Source of the DNA: Bog-532 sp963742875
Lineage (GTDB): Bacteria; Actinomycetota; Actinomycetes; Streptosporangiales; Streptosporangiaceae
Reading direction: 5' to 3'
Assembly: GCA_963742875.1 (NCBI GenBank)
Contig: CAVUNO010000015.1
Coordinates: 248,001-312,000 of the forward strand
Length of the DNA: 64,000 bases
Shown here: piece after piece, positions 9,738 to 18,065 of the stretch
How positions within the stretch are numbered: the first letter of the stretch is position 1
Layout of the letters: every line of letters begins with the position of its first letter
Translations under genes and position numbers: made by a program
Notes under the pieces: model-generated
Told to the model about the DNA's origin: nothing
Databases searched by the model: none
The model's input: the letters and a program-made list of their open reading frames with translations, nothing else

Positions 9738-10574
9738 TCAGCGCGTCTCGGTGAACTCCGGACCGCGCTCGAAGGGGTTGAGGTCGGTCCGGAAACGGTT
9801 TTCCTCTTCGGGCTCCGCGTCCTCGCCGCCCGCCTGCTGCTGCGCCAGCGCCTGCTGCTGCTCGAGTGCCTGCTGCACCTCCGGCGGCAGCCGCAGCTCC
9901 AGCATGTCCCGCGGCGGCATCGGGTGATCCCCGCGCACGACCACGATGTCGCTCAGCAGTTCCTCAAACGGCTCGACCGGCTCAGCGCCGGTGGCCGCCC
10001 CGCCTATGATCAGGCCGCGCAGCAGCCAGCGCGGGCCGTCGATCCCGATGAACCGGACGGGAAGGGTCCCGGCGGACGAGTTCCCGGGTTCCACCGCCAC
10101 GTGCGCGAACACCTCGGTCCCGAACGGGCCCTCGGTCTCCTGCGCGGGCGTGCCGGCCGAGGAAAGCTCTCCGGCGATCTCCTGCCGGACGTCCTGCCAC
10201 AGCCCGCCGCTGCGCGGCGCCGCGAAGGCGTGCACCCGTAGCTCGCTCATACCGTTCTTCACCGTGACCCAGATGAACCGCTGCCCGTCCGTGGCCAGCT
10301 CGATCTGCTGCATGGGCGTGATCGGGACCAGGAGGCTGCCGAAATCGGCGCGCTCCCGTTCCGGGTAGGCCTCGTCGGCGTCCCACGGGCCGCCGCGCAG
10401 GCCGGGGGGCACCGGGGCGGACGGGTCGGCGCTCTCCGCCCCGGCGGCGTCATCGTCCCATTCACCGTTCTCATCGGGGTCTTCCCAGCCGTCGTCGGTT
10501 TCCCCGGTAGCATCCGCCCCGGGGTAGCCCGCACTGGCCTGGTCCGCGTCATCGCGTCGACGCCGACGGAACAC
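9738..10574 (-). CDS. DUF3710 domain protein
   Basis: A 278-residue actinobacterial protein of unknown function. The basic start 'MFRRRRRDD' is followed by about 80 acidic, disordered residues and then the DUF3710 core ('RADFGSLLVPITPMQQIEL', 'FIWVTVKNGMSELRVHAFAA', 'WLLRGLIIGGAA'). It ends in a Gln-rich helix and 'GPEFTETR'. GTG start with AAGGAG 9 nt upstream. The start lies 26 bp inside the dUTPase frame, so the two genes are probably co-translated. The dut-DUF3710 pairing is conserved in actinobacteria. Confidence 0.9.
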   Translation of the reverse strand: MFRRRRRDDADQASAGYPGADATGETDDGWEDPDENGEWDDDAAGAESADPSAPVPPGLRGGPWDADEAYPERERADFGSLLVPITPMQQIELATDGQRFIWVTVKNGMSELRVHAFAAPRSGGLWQDVRQEIAGELSSAGTPAQETEGPFGTEVFAHVAVEPGNSSAGTLPVRFIGIDGPRWLLRGLIIGGAATGAEPVEPFEELLSDIVVVRGDHPMPPRDMLELRLPPEVQQALEQQQALAQQQAGGEDAEPEEENRFRTDLNPFERGPEFTETR

Positions 10575-11145
10575 TGCGCACGCTCCTTCTTCGATCCAGC
10601 GGATTCCCCGCGCCGTGCTTAGGGGAGTTCCCCTCGATATGCCTTCGTAACTGATTCACGGTACTCGGGACGCCGACTGCATGGCCCCCGGTGGAGCCGA
10701 AGCCACCGTCCCCGCGGGCCGACCCGGGCAGCGAGGCGGCCTCGTGAAACTGCACCTGTTCCACCCGCTGGATCACGAGCTGCGCGATCCGGTCCCCGCG
10801 CCGGAAGCTGACCGGCTGCGAGCGATCCGTGTTGAGCAGCGTGACCTTTATCTCGCCGCGATAGCCGGAGTCCACGGTCCCCGGCGCGTTCACGATCGTG
10901 ACCCCGTGGCGTGCGGCCAGCCCCGAGCGCGGATGCACGAACGCCGCGTAACCGGCGGGCAGCGCGATGGCCACGCCGGTCGGGACCAGGGCGCGCTCCC
11001 CCGGCGCCAGGTCCACGTCCTCAGCCGCGAACAGATCCGCGCCGGCATCGCCGGGATGAGCGAAGGCGGGTAGCGGGAGACCTGGGTCCAGGCGCTGGAC
11101 GAGCACGTCGACAAGGACGCGGGCACCGTCGGCGGATCGGTCCAT
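10549..11145 (-). CDS. dut: dUTP diphosphatase
   Basis: Hydrolyses dUTP to dUMP and PPi, keeping uracil out of DNA and supplying dTMP synthesis. All five motifs of the trimeric family are present: 'HPGDAGADLFA' (1), 'VHPRSGLAARHGVT' (2), 'GTVDSGYRGEIKVTLLN' (3), 'RIAQLVIQRV' (4) and 'RGDGGFGSTGG' (5). Start at the second ATG of TAATGCCCATG, which is spaced best from GAGGAG. Odd: motif 5 is normally near the C-terminus, but here about 47 low-quality residues follow and run into the DUF3710 gene. The normal stop seems to have been lost, or the tail is an extension. Confidence 0.93.
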   Translation of the reverse strand: MDRSADGARVLVDVLVQRLDPGLPLPAFAHPGDAGADLFAAEDVDLAPGERALVPTGVAIALPAGYAAFVHPRSGLAARHGVTIVNAPGTVDSGYRGEIKVTLLNTDRSQPVSFRRGDRIAQLVIQRVEQVQFHEAASLPGSARGDGGFGSTGGHAVGVPSTVNQLRRHIEGNSPKHGAGNPLDRRRSVRSVPSASTR

Positions 11146-11233
11146 GGGCATTACTCCTCGAACGGGCGGCCGGGGCATGGCACGGCGTCACGGCACACGG
11201 CATGATGCGGCCGGTTCCTCACGCCCAGTGACC

Positions 11234-12592
11234 CTATCGCGGTCCCGGGGCGGGCGAGCCCGAATCCCCGCGGACCGGGACGGTCCCGCCCACCGGGTAG
11301 CGGCGCCGCAGTTCGGGCACCGCGCGGGTGATCGCCGCGGCGATCGGAACGGCCACGACGGCGCCGGGGATGCCCGCCACGACGCCACCAACGGCGAGGA
11401 CGAGGATGATGGCGAGCGGGTGCAGCCGGACGATGCGCCCGACGACGAGCGGCTGCAGCAGATGGCTTTCCAGCTGATTCTCGGCCACGAAGATGCCAAG
11501 GAGGATCACCGCGGCGATCCAGCCCTTGGTCGCCACCGTGATCAGGATGACCAGCGTCCCGGCCAGCAGGATGCCCACGAGTGGGATGAACGCCGCGAGG
11601 AAGACCAGGACGGCCAGCGGCGCGACCAGCGGCACGCCGATGATGGTCAGCGTGCTTCCGATCACGACGGCGTGGATGGCCGCCACCAGCACGGTTCCCC
11701 GCATGTAGTACACGACGGCCTGCCAGGCCGCTCGCCCGGCCCGGTCGGCCCGCAGCCTGCTCTCGGGGCCGAAGGCGCGGGTCAGCCACGCCCAGATCCG
11801 CGCGCCGTCCTTCAGCAGGAAGAACGTCACGAACAGCGCGAGGACGATCCCGCCGAGCACCTCGAAGATGATCTGGCCGCCGGTCAGCACCGTGCCGGCC
11901 ACCACGGACTTGTGCTGGCCCAGGTAGGTCAGCAGCTTGTTCGACAGGTTCTGCAGGCTACCGGTTTTGAGGTGCAGCGGCGCGCCGGCCAGCCACGTCT
12001 GGATCTGGTGTGAGGTGTGCCGGATCTGCGTGACCAGGCCCTTGTACTCCGCCCGCACCCGGATCGTGACCAGGGTGATCGTCCCGGCCAGCACGATGAC
12101 GCCGCAGAGCAGGGTGCACCACGCCGCGGCCAGCATGGGCAGTCCCGCGCGGTGCAGGCGGGCGGTGAGCGGCTGCAGCAGCGCGGTCAGCAACAGCGCG
12201 GCCGCGCACGGGATCATCACCACCGCCAGCCGCCCGGCCACGCGGTAAGCCAGGTAGAGCACGATGCCGATGAACAGCAGCCGCCACGCCCATCCCCCAG
12301 CGACCTGGAGCCAGCGCGGCACGATCCCGCCGTCGCGTCCGGTGGCGTCCGGCATCGGCTCATCCAGCGGGAGCGGGACCCCGTGAGCGGCGGCGCCGTT
12401 GACGGTGGCGCCGGCCACGCCGGGAACGCCGGCCACGCCGGGAACGTCGCGGGCGGCCGGCCGGACCGGTCCGCCGGTACCGTGGTCTTCCTCTGCGTTC
12501 CGGCGTTCTTCCGCGTTCCGGATGCCCTCGCGGGCGGCCGCCAGCCACTGCCGCGCCCGTAGGCCGATGCCCCGGCCGGACCGCCCCGTCAT
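11234..12592 (-). CDS. AI-2E family transporter (membrane permease)
   Basis: A 452-residue integral membrane protein of the AI-2E/PerM family. A charged cytoplasmic N-terminus of about 90 residues precedes roughly eight membrane spans ('WAWRLLFIGIVLYLAYRVAG', 'VVMIPCAAALLLTALL', 'ILVLAVGGVVAGIPGAVVAV'). The family signature 'FVTFFLLKDGARIWAWL' lies near the middle, and the typical end is 'PGAVVAVPIAAAITRAVPEL'. The transported substrate is unknown; family members include Na+/H+ antiporters and autoinducer exporters. Divergent from the DUF3093 gene 30 bp away. Confidence 0.88.
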   Translation of the reverse strand: MTGRSGRGIGLRARQWLAAAREGIRNAEERRNAEEDHGTGGPVRPAARDVPGVAGVPGVAGATVNGAAAHGVPLPLDEPMPDATGRDGGIVPRWLQVAGGWAWRLLFIGIVLYLAYRVAGRLAVVMIPCAAALLLTALLQPLTARLHRAGLPMLAAAWCTLLCGVIVLAGTITLVTIRVRAEYKGLVTQIRHTSHQIQTWLAGAPLHLKTGSLQNLSNKLLTYLGQHKSVVAGTVLTGGQIIFEVLGGIVLALFVTFFLLKDGARIWAWLTRAFGPESRLRADRAGRAAWQAVVYYMRGTVLVAAIHAVVIGSTLTIIGVPLVAPLAVLVFLAAFIPLVGILLAGTLVILITVATKGWIAAVILLGIFVAENQLESHLLQPLVVGRIVRLHPLAIILVLAVGGVVAGIPGAVVAVPIAAAITRAVPELRRRYPVGGTVPVRGDSGSPAPGPR

Positions 12593-12622
12593 AAGGCCAT
12601 CTAACCAACTACGGTTGACGGC

Positions 12623-13108
12623 ATGCGCGATTACCGTGAACGGCTCACCGTGCCGGCGGCCTGGTGGATCCTGGCCGTGCCCGTCATCGTCCTACTCGGC
12701 GCGTACGGTATCTACGCGAACCTCAGCGGCGCCGTTGTGGTGATCATTTACGCCGTCTTCACCGTCGGCTGCGCCGCCGTGCTGCTGGTGTGGGGATCGG
12801 GCCTGATCGAGGTCGGTGACGGCGACCTGCGGGCGGCGGGCGCCGTGCTGCCGCTGTCGAAGGTCACTGAGGTGCGGGCACTGGACGCCCGGCACGCTGA
12901 GGCGATGCGGGGCCCCCGGGCCGATCCGGCCGCGCACACACTGATCCGGCCGTACCTGAAGACCGCCGTGTACGTAGCGGTGCACGACCCGGCCGGCCAG
13001 GTTCCGTACTGGCTGATCGGGACACGCCGGCCGGGCGAGCTGGCCGCCGCGATCGAGCGGGGCAGCCCGAAGGATGCTCCCGCGGCCACTCACGGCCGGG
13101 CCGGCTGA
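12623..13108 (+). CDS. DUF3093 membrane protein
   Basis: A 161-residue protein with two N-terminal membrane segments ('PAAWWILAVPVIVLLGAYGI', 'GAVVVIIYAVFTVGCAAVLL') followed by a soluble PH-like beta domain ('SGLIEVGDGDLRAAGAVLPL', 'YWLIGTRRPGELAAAIE'). This matches DUF3093, which lies next to dut in actinobacteria (Rv2698 position). Role unknown. A hairpin follows its stop. Confidence 0.88.
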   Translation: MRDYRERLTVPAAWWILAVPVIVLLGAYGIYANLSGAVVVIIYAVFTVGCAAVLLVWGSGLIEVGDGDLRAAGAVLPLSKVTEVRALDARHAEAMRGPRADPAAHTLIRPYLKTAVYVAVHDPAGQVPYWLIGTRRPGELAAAIERGSPKDAPAATHGRAG

Positions 13109-13175
13109 GGCAGCGGATCGGCGGGCTGAGCGAAGGGCTCGGCGGGCTTGAGCTAAGGGGCTCGGCGGGCTGAGC

Positions 13176-13202
13176 GAAGGGCTCGGCGGGGCTGAGCCCT
13201 TC
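13176..13202 (+). terminator. Hairpin after the DUF3093 gene
   Basis: Perfect 9-bp stem (gaagggctc / gagcccttc) around a 9-nt loop, with no T-tract, as is common in high-GC actinobacteria. It closes a stretch (13115-13200) made of repeated 'gggctgagcgaagggctcggc'-like sequence. Confidence 0.5.
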
Positions 13203-13282
13203 GGGCGGGCGCCGGCGTGCCGGCGTAGCCGCCGGGCCGCACGTGGAATGATCAGACAATCGGGTTCGGAGGAGGCACTGGC

Positions 13283-13558
13283 ATGTCGGACCAGCGCGCA
13301 GATGTGGCGACGCGTATCGCCGGGGGGGTCGCCGCCTTCGCCGCGGCGTGGGCCGCCCGTAAGCTCATCTCGCTTGTGTGGACGCGGGCGACGGGCAAGG
13401 AGCCGCCGGTCCACCCGGAAGACCTTGAGGTCGGGCTCAAAGAGGCGCTCGGCTGGGCCGTGGTGACCGGCGTGGCGATGGAAGCAGCCCGGCTGCTGGC
13501 GACGAGGGCCGCCACCAAGCAGGTGCACGCCTACCAGGTCGGCCATACCGGCGACTGA
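13283..13558 (+). CDS. DUF4235 domain protein
   Basis: A 91-residue membrane protein of the DUF4235 family. Helix 1 is 'ATRIAGGVAAFAAAWAARKL', then 'WTRATGKEPPVHPEDLEVGL', and helix 2 is 'ALGWAVVTGVAMEAARLLAT' with the family's typical 'R-L-AxR' end. GGAGG lies just upstream of the ATG. Function unknown; monocistronic. Confidence 0.88.
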   Translation: MSDQRADVATRIAGGVAAFAAAWAARKLISLVWTRATGKEPPVHPEDLEVGLKEALGWAVVTGVAMEAARLLATRAATKQVHAYQVGHTGD

Positions 13559-13711
13559 TGGCCCGGTGGCTGATCCCGCCGCCGCGGCCAGGGCGGCGGG
13601 ACGGAACCAGAACCGGCACGAGCCGGAGCGCGGCGGCCGACCCCTCAGGCGCTCCCGGCATCAGGCCTCAAATACCCGCGGGCAGGCGCAGCAACTGACG
13701 AATGGGTACCG

Positions 13712-14011
13712 TCAGGCGGCGCACTCCCGGCACACAAGCTGGCCGTTGCGCTCTTCAGCGAGCTGGCTGCGGTGGTGCACCAGGAAGCAGCGCGAGCAGG
13801 TGAACTCGTCCGCCTGCCGTGGGATCACACGGAAAGACAACTCTTCGTTCGACAAGTCCGCACCGGGCAGCTCAAGTGACTCAGCCACCTCGTCCGGGTC
13901 AATGTCGATCGTGCTCGACGATTGATCCATCCGGCGGGCCTGAAGCTCCTGCAGGCTGTCCTCGGTAAGGTCGTCGTCTGTCTTCCGCGGGCTGTCGTAA
14001 TCAGTGGCCAT
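13712..14011 (-). CDS. DUF4193 zinc-ribbon-like protein
   Basis: A 99-residue acidic protein starting 'MATDYDSPRKTDDDL' and ending in a four-Cys site (CSRC...CREC) that should hold Zn2+. This is DUF4193, an actinobacterial family (Rv2699c position beside dut/suhB) linked by context to RNA polymerase or transcription but not characterised. Start at the ATG with GGAGGGGGAAAG upstream. Confidence 0.9.
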   Translation of the reverse strand: MATDYDSPRKTDDDLTEDSLQELQARRMDQSSSTIDIDPDEVAESLELPGADLSNEELSFRVIPRQADEFTCSRCFLVHHRSQLAEERNGQLVCRECAA

Positions 14012-14451
14012 GGTGGTTCTTTCCCCCTCCACACGTTGTGCGCCTCTTCATCGCGCGGGTGTAACGCTCTGGAGGCCTTGGTTGTGCCCAATTCCGGCGG
14101 GGAATTCTGTCACGTTTGCCCGGCGGGCACACGCAGCGCGGTGAGTGTCGTGGCGTGGAGGGTATGACGTGCACCGCACCTCCGTTTCCGCGTGTCCCGG
14201 CGACCGGATCCGCCGGGGCCGGGATGGCCCGCGGACGGCGCCGAGTGCCGCCGGACGCGAAGTGTACCGGCATCCTGACTCGCTCTAGCCAACCCTTCTC
14301 CGCCGGGCTAACGAGCCGCCGCAACAGTATGCCCCCGTGGCCGGGATCTCATTCGCGCCCGCTGGTTTCGGCCGCGAAACCGGGTTTAGGGCTAAGTGGC
14401 GCTGGGGTAGGACTTGGCACGCTATTCGCGTGTTTGACCGGAGGGAGTCGC
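14012..14451. other. Intergenic region, divergent promoters
   Basis: About 440 bp between the DUF4193 gene and a small plus-strand gene. I see no convincing coding sequence or strong hairpin. It must hold the upstream signals of both genes. Confidence 0.5.
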
Positions 14452-14622
14452 ATGGGCGAGTTCGCAGCCACACTGCAGCACCGTCTGAGGGAAGCCCACG
14501 CCTCCCTGCGGGCGGCGCTGGCCGCCGGGGACGCTGACCTCACCGATACCCATCTCGACGAGATCGACCACCTGAGGCAGATCGCCGCGGCGCACGGCAT
14601 CCCCGAACCCGCACGCGGCTGA
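14452..14622 (+). CDS. Small conserved helical protein (56 aa)
   Basis: ATG preceded by GGAGGGA. The product is a 56-residue amphipathic helical protein ('MGEFAATLQHRLREAHASLR', then 'THLDEIDHLRQIAAAHGIPE'), resembling short actinobacterial proteins of unknown function. The codon pattern is GC3-rich, as in neighbours. It converges on the SuhB-type gene. Confidence 0.7.
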   Translation: MGEFAATLQHRLREAHASLRAALAAGDADLTDTHLDEIDHLRQIAAAHGIPEPARG

Positions 14623-14656
14623 CCCGGCGCCTCCCCTGACCGGCCCGCGGGCGGCG

Positions 14657-15589
14657 CTAGGCGTCGCGTTCGGGGTTGAGGGTGGCGAGGAAAGCGGTGA
14701 GCTCCTCGTACACGCCGGGGCCAGCCGCGACGGTCAGGGACGTACCGGCCGGGCGGCCTTCCAGGCCGGTCACTCGCGCGCCTGCCTCCTCCGCGATCAG
14801 TCCGCCAGCGGCGTAGTCCCAGTAGTTCAGACCCCGCTCGTAGAACGCGTCCAGGCGGCCGACCGCCACCATGCACAGGTCGACCGACGCCGACCCGCCG
14901 CGGCGGATGTCGCGGATCTGCGGCAGCAGCGCGGCCACGACCTCGCCCTGGACGCGCCGGCGCCCCGGCAGATAGCCGAACCCGGTGCCGACCAGGGCCT
15001 GGCCGAGCGGGACGTCCCGGTTGCAGCGCAGCCCGGCCGCACCGCGTCCCCCCCGGGCGCTGGCCTCCCCCGTGGCGCTGGCCCGATCGGCGGTGCTGTG
15101 CAGCCAGGCGCCCTGGCCCCGGATGGCCGTGAAGGTCTCGCCGTGCAGCGGAACGGCCACCACGCCGGCCACGATCGTGCCCGCGACTTCCGCGGCGATG
15201 CTGACCGCCCAGTCGGCCAGCCCGTACAGGTAGTTGACGGTGCCGTCGAGCGGGTCGACGATCCAGCGCACGACGGGTGCGGACGGGTCCCCGATCTCGC
15301 CCGGGTCCCTGTCCGGGTCCCTGTCCGGGTCCCTGTCCGGGCCGCAGGCACCGTGCGTCTCGCCCCCTTCCTCACCGAGGATCGCGTCGCCGGGGCGCTC
15401 CGCCCGTATCCGTTCGGTGATGAGCGCCTCGGCACGGCGGTCCATTTCGGTCACCACGTCGGTCAGGCTCAACTTGGTCTCGACGACTTCGGGGCGGCTC
15501 TGTGCGCCCTGATCGGCGAGCAGCCGGGCTGCGGCCGCGGCCGCGTCAGCGGCGAGGGCCAGGAGGTCCTTCGCGTCCGGAGTGTTCAC
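14657..15589 (-). CDS. suhB: Inositol monophosphatase family protein (SuhB-like)
   Basis: A Mg2+-dependent sugar/inositol phosphatase of about 310 residues. Motifs: 'ILGEEGGE' (metal-binding Glu), 'VRWIVDPLDGTVNYLYGL' (DPxDGT) and C-terminal 'LNYWDYAAGGLIAEEAGA' (WDxAAG). Its product could be inositol for mycothiol and PI synthesis. GTG start overlaps the ferrochelatase stop (GTGA), so translation is coupled. An RDPD-type 12-nt repeat (15301-15338) inserts Asp-Pro-Asp-Arg copies before the DPLDGT strand; this is unusual and probably a surface loop. Confidence 0.9.
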   Translation of the reverse strand: MNTPDAKDLLALAADAAAAAARLLADQGAQSRPEVVETKLSLTDVVTEMDRRAEALITERIRAERPGDAILGEEGGETHGACGPDRDPDRDPDRDPGEIGDPSAPVVRWIVDPLDGTVNYLYGLADWAVSIAAEVAGTIVAGVVAVPLHGETFTAIRGQGAWLHSTADRASATGEASARGGRGAAGLRCNRDVPLGQALVGTGFGYLPGRRRVQGEVVAALLPQIRDIRRGGSASVDLCMVAVGRLDAFYERGLNYWDYAAGGLIAEEAGARVTGLEGRPAGTSLTVAAGPGVYEELTAFLATLNPERDA

Positions 15590-16668
15590 GCCTTGCCCCG
15601 AGCGGGCCGGGTAACGGCGCAGCAGCCGGGCGGGCAAGCGTCGGTGGGCGGGCCCAGCCGGCCCAGCGCCGCGCGCGGCGCATCCGGAGGGCCGAGGCGC
15701 TCGCGCACCAGGTCGACGATCATGGCCCGGAACTGGCGGTGGTACCAGGGGGTGGCCGCGCGGGCGGCCGGCAGGCTGAGCGCCGCGGCCGTTTCCGCCG
15801 CCTCGGTGTCGAGGTCGTGCCGGACCTCCATGTGATCGGACACGAACCCGACCGGGATGATCACAGCCGCCGGGGCGCCCGCCTTGGCCAGGTCGCCGAG
15901 GTGGTCCAGGACATCGGGCTCCAGCCACGGCTGGGACGGTGGGCCGCTCCGGCTCTGGTACACCAGGTCCCAGGGATGAGCCCGGCCGGCTATCCGTTCG
16001 GCAATGAGAGAGGCGGTCTCGGCGAGCTCGGCCGCGTACCGGCCGCCCGGCCCCGGCGCCCCGTTCCGCTGCGCGCCCAATCCTGGCGGCCCGCTGTGAG
16101 CCGCCATGGCCAGCGGCACGCTGTGCGCGGTGAAGACCAGGCGCGCGCCGTCCCGGACGTCGGCCGGCAGGGTCGCGAGCGCCGCCCGCGTGTTCTCGGC
16201 GAACGGCTCGACGAAGCCGGGGTGGTTGAAGTAGCGGCGGATCTTGTCGATGCGGGGCGCGCCGGGGCCGGCGTACTCGCGCGCCCGGTCAATATCGTCC
16301 AGGTACTGCCGGCAGCTCGAGAACGAACTGTAGGCCGAGGTGGCGAAGGCCAGCGCGTGCCGGACGCCGTCGGCGGCCATCGCGGCCACGGTATCGGTCA
16401 GGTAGGGGTCCCAGTTCCGGTTCCCCCAGTAGATGGGCAGGTCGAGGCGCGCGGCGCCGAACTCGGTGCGCAGGGCGGTGATGAGGTCCCGGCATTGCTG
16501 GTTGATCGGGCTCACGCCGCCGACGGCGTAATAGTGCTCGGCGACGGCCTCCAGGCGATCCGCTGGGATACCGCGGCCGCGGGTGACGTTCCGCAGGAAG
16601 GGCATCACATCGTCCGGCCCCTCGGGGCCCCCGAACGAGACAAGCAGGAACGCGTCGTAATCCGGCAT
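15586..16668 (-). CDS. hemH: Ferrochelatase (HemH/CpfC)
   Basis: Inserts Fe2+ into (copro)porphyrin at the end of haem synthesis; actinobacterial enzymes generally act on coproporphyrin III. 'DAFLLVSFGGPEGPDDVMPF' opens the protein, then 'YWGNRNWDPYLTDTV', 'ATSAYSSFSSCRQYLDDI', 'LVFTAHSVPL' (metal-site His) and 'IIPVGFVSDHMEV'. The C-terminus has a Cys group 'CPPGCC', consistent with the [2Fe-2S] cluster of mycobacterial ferrochelatase. Start chosen at the ATG two codons before the first strand; an ATG at 16677 is an alternative. Coupled to the downstream phosphatase. Confidence 0.92.
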   Translation of the reverse strand: MPDYDAFLLVSFGGPEGPDDVMPFLRNVTRGRGIPADRLEAVAEHYYAVGGVSPINQQCRDLITALRTEFGAARLDLPIYWGNRNWDPYLTDTVAAMAADGVRHALAFATSAYSSFSSCRQYLDDIDRAREYAGPGAPRIDKIRRYFNHPGFVEPFAENTRAALATLPADVRDGARLVFTAHSVPLAMAAHSGPPGLGAQRNGAPGPGGRYAAELAETASLIAERIAGRAHPWDLVYQSRSGPPSQPWLEPDVLDHLGDLAKAGAPAAVIIPVGFVSDHMEVRHDLDTEAAETAAALSLPAARAATPWYHRQFRAMIVDLVRERLGPPDAPRAALGRLGPPTDACPPGCCAVTRPARGKA

Positions 16669-16762
16669 GTTCACCATCCAACCAGGCCCGTTCGCCGCGC
16701 CGTCCGCGGGCAGCGCGGCCATACAGGGGCAGGCGGCCCCGGGCGATCGGACCGGGGGACGT

Positions 16763-18037
16763 TCAGGCGTCCGTGGCGTATTCCCTGGCGATGGCCAGGA
16801 CCTCGTTGACGTACCAGTCCGCGTGGTTGTAGGCGAAGATCGCGCCGGACAGCGACGAACCGCCCTTGGCCGCGCCGTCCGCGCACAGCATCCCGGCCGC
16901 GCTCGGCACCGCGTCGAACGGGTTCATGATGTTGGGGGCACCGGTGTCCCCGAAGCCGTCGATCCCCCAGACCTGCCAGGTGGACGGCATGAATTGCATC
17001 GGCCCGAGCGCCCCGGCGCTGGACGGCCCGACGTTGGCCCCGTCGCCGCTTTCGACCTCGCCGATCGCCGCCAGAACGGTCCAGGACAGCCCGGGGCAGT
17101 ACCGCGCCGCCGATTCCTGGTACAGCTGCATATAGGTCGCAGGGCGCCCGGTCGGTACCGAGCTGTCCACCGGCAGCGGGCCGGGCACGCCGACCGTCGT
17201 CGGCTGAAGGCTGATGACGTGGCTCTGCGCCCCGGTCACCGCACGGACCTGCGTCACCAGTGTGGCCAGGTTGTCCGCGGGCGCGTTGATCAGCACCGCC
17301 AGGTCCGGCACCAGCCCGAGGCGCGCCGCGATGGAGCTGTTCACCACCGCGTCCACGCCGGGAATACCGAGCGCGGCTGCCCCGCCGAAGGTGAGCTGCG
17401 CCTGGGTCGCCCCGGTGACCGGGTAGGAGTGGGCCCGCGCCAGGCCCAGGGTGCGCTGCGCGGCGGTCGCCGTGACGAACTGGCCGCGGGCCAGCGCCTG
17501 CCACAGGGCCTGGTCACCGGCGGCCGTCACCGGCGTCCAGGAGCGGAAGGAGCCGGGACCGACCCCGAGCACGTTGGCGGTCTTCCCGCCGATTTTGATC
17601 GCGCCGCCGCTGACCGTCAGGACGCCGCGGACGCCGCTGAGCTTGCGGATCTTCGGCACGTCGGAGCGGGGGATCCCGGTCTGGATGACCGCGAGGACGT
17701 CCGGCACGACCAGCTGGCGGGGCATCTGCGTGCTGGCCGTGGTCCCGACCGCGGCAGCGCTGGCCGCTCCCGGGGCTCCCGGCGGCTGGGGCGACGCATC
17801 GAACGGCACGCCAATGCCGGTGGTTTCGCCCGCGCTGGTCAACCCGGTCGGGCCGGTCGAGCTCGCGTGGCTCGCGTGGCCGGCAGTGCCGGTCGCGCTG
17901 AACCGGCTAATACCCGCAGTCGCGCTGAACCGGCTAATACCCGCAGCCGCCGCGGTGCCGAACAAGGCTACCACGGCGATCACTGACAGCCCCCGCCAGA
18001 TCAGCCCTCCCACAATGTGACAACCATATCCGCACAT
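16763..18037 (-). CDS. Secreted lytic transglycosylase (SLT-like)
   Basis: Cleaves peptidoglycan glycan strands outside the membrane. An N-terminal hydrophobic segment 'WRGLSVIAVVALFGTAAAAG' serves as signal/anchor. A low-complexity stretch follows with an exact internal duplication of 'GISRFSAT', then about 230 residues without known motifs. The C-terminal transglycosylase domain has 'LSWTVLAAIGEVESGDG' (likely catalytic Glu), 'SSAGALGPMQFMPSTW' and 'FDAVPSAAGMLCADGA'. Start uncertain: ATG at 18037 or GTG at 18013. It follows the DUF2079 gene by 28 bp, so they probably share a transcript. Confidence 0.85.
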   Translation of the reverse strand: MCGYGCHIVGGLIWRGLSVIAVVALFGTAAAAGISRFSATAGISRFSATGTAGHASHASSTGPTGLTSAGETTGIGVPFDASPQPPGAPGAASAAAVGTTASTQMPRQLVVPDVLAVIQTGIPRSDVPKIRKLSGVRGVLTVSGGAIKIGGKTANVLGVGPGSFRSWTPVTAAGDQALWQALARGQFVTATAAQRTLGLARAHSYPVTGATQAQLTFGGAAALGIPGVDAVVNSSIAARLGLVPDLAVLINAPADNLATLVTQVRAVTGAQSHVISLQPTTVGVPGPLPVDSSVPTGRPATYMQLYQESAARYCPGLSWTVLAAIGEVESGDGANVGPSSAGALGPMQFMPSTWQVWGIDGFGDTGAPNIMNPFDAVPSAAGMLCADGAAKGGSSLSGAIFAYNHADWYVNEVLAIAREYATDA

Positions 18038-18065
18038 CCCACGGGACGCAGCCCAGTGGCCCCGG

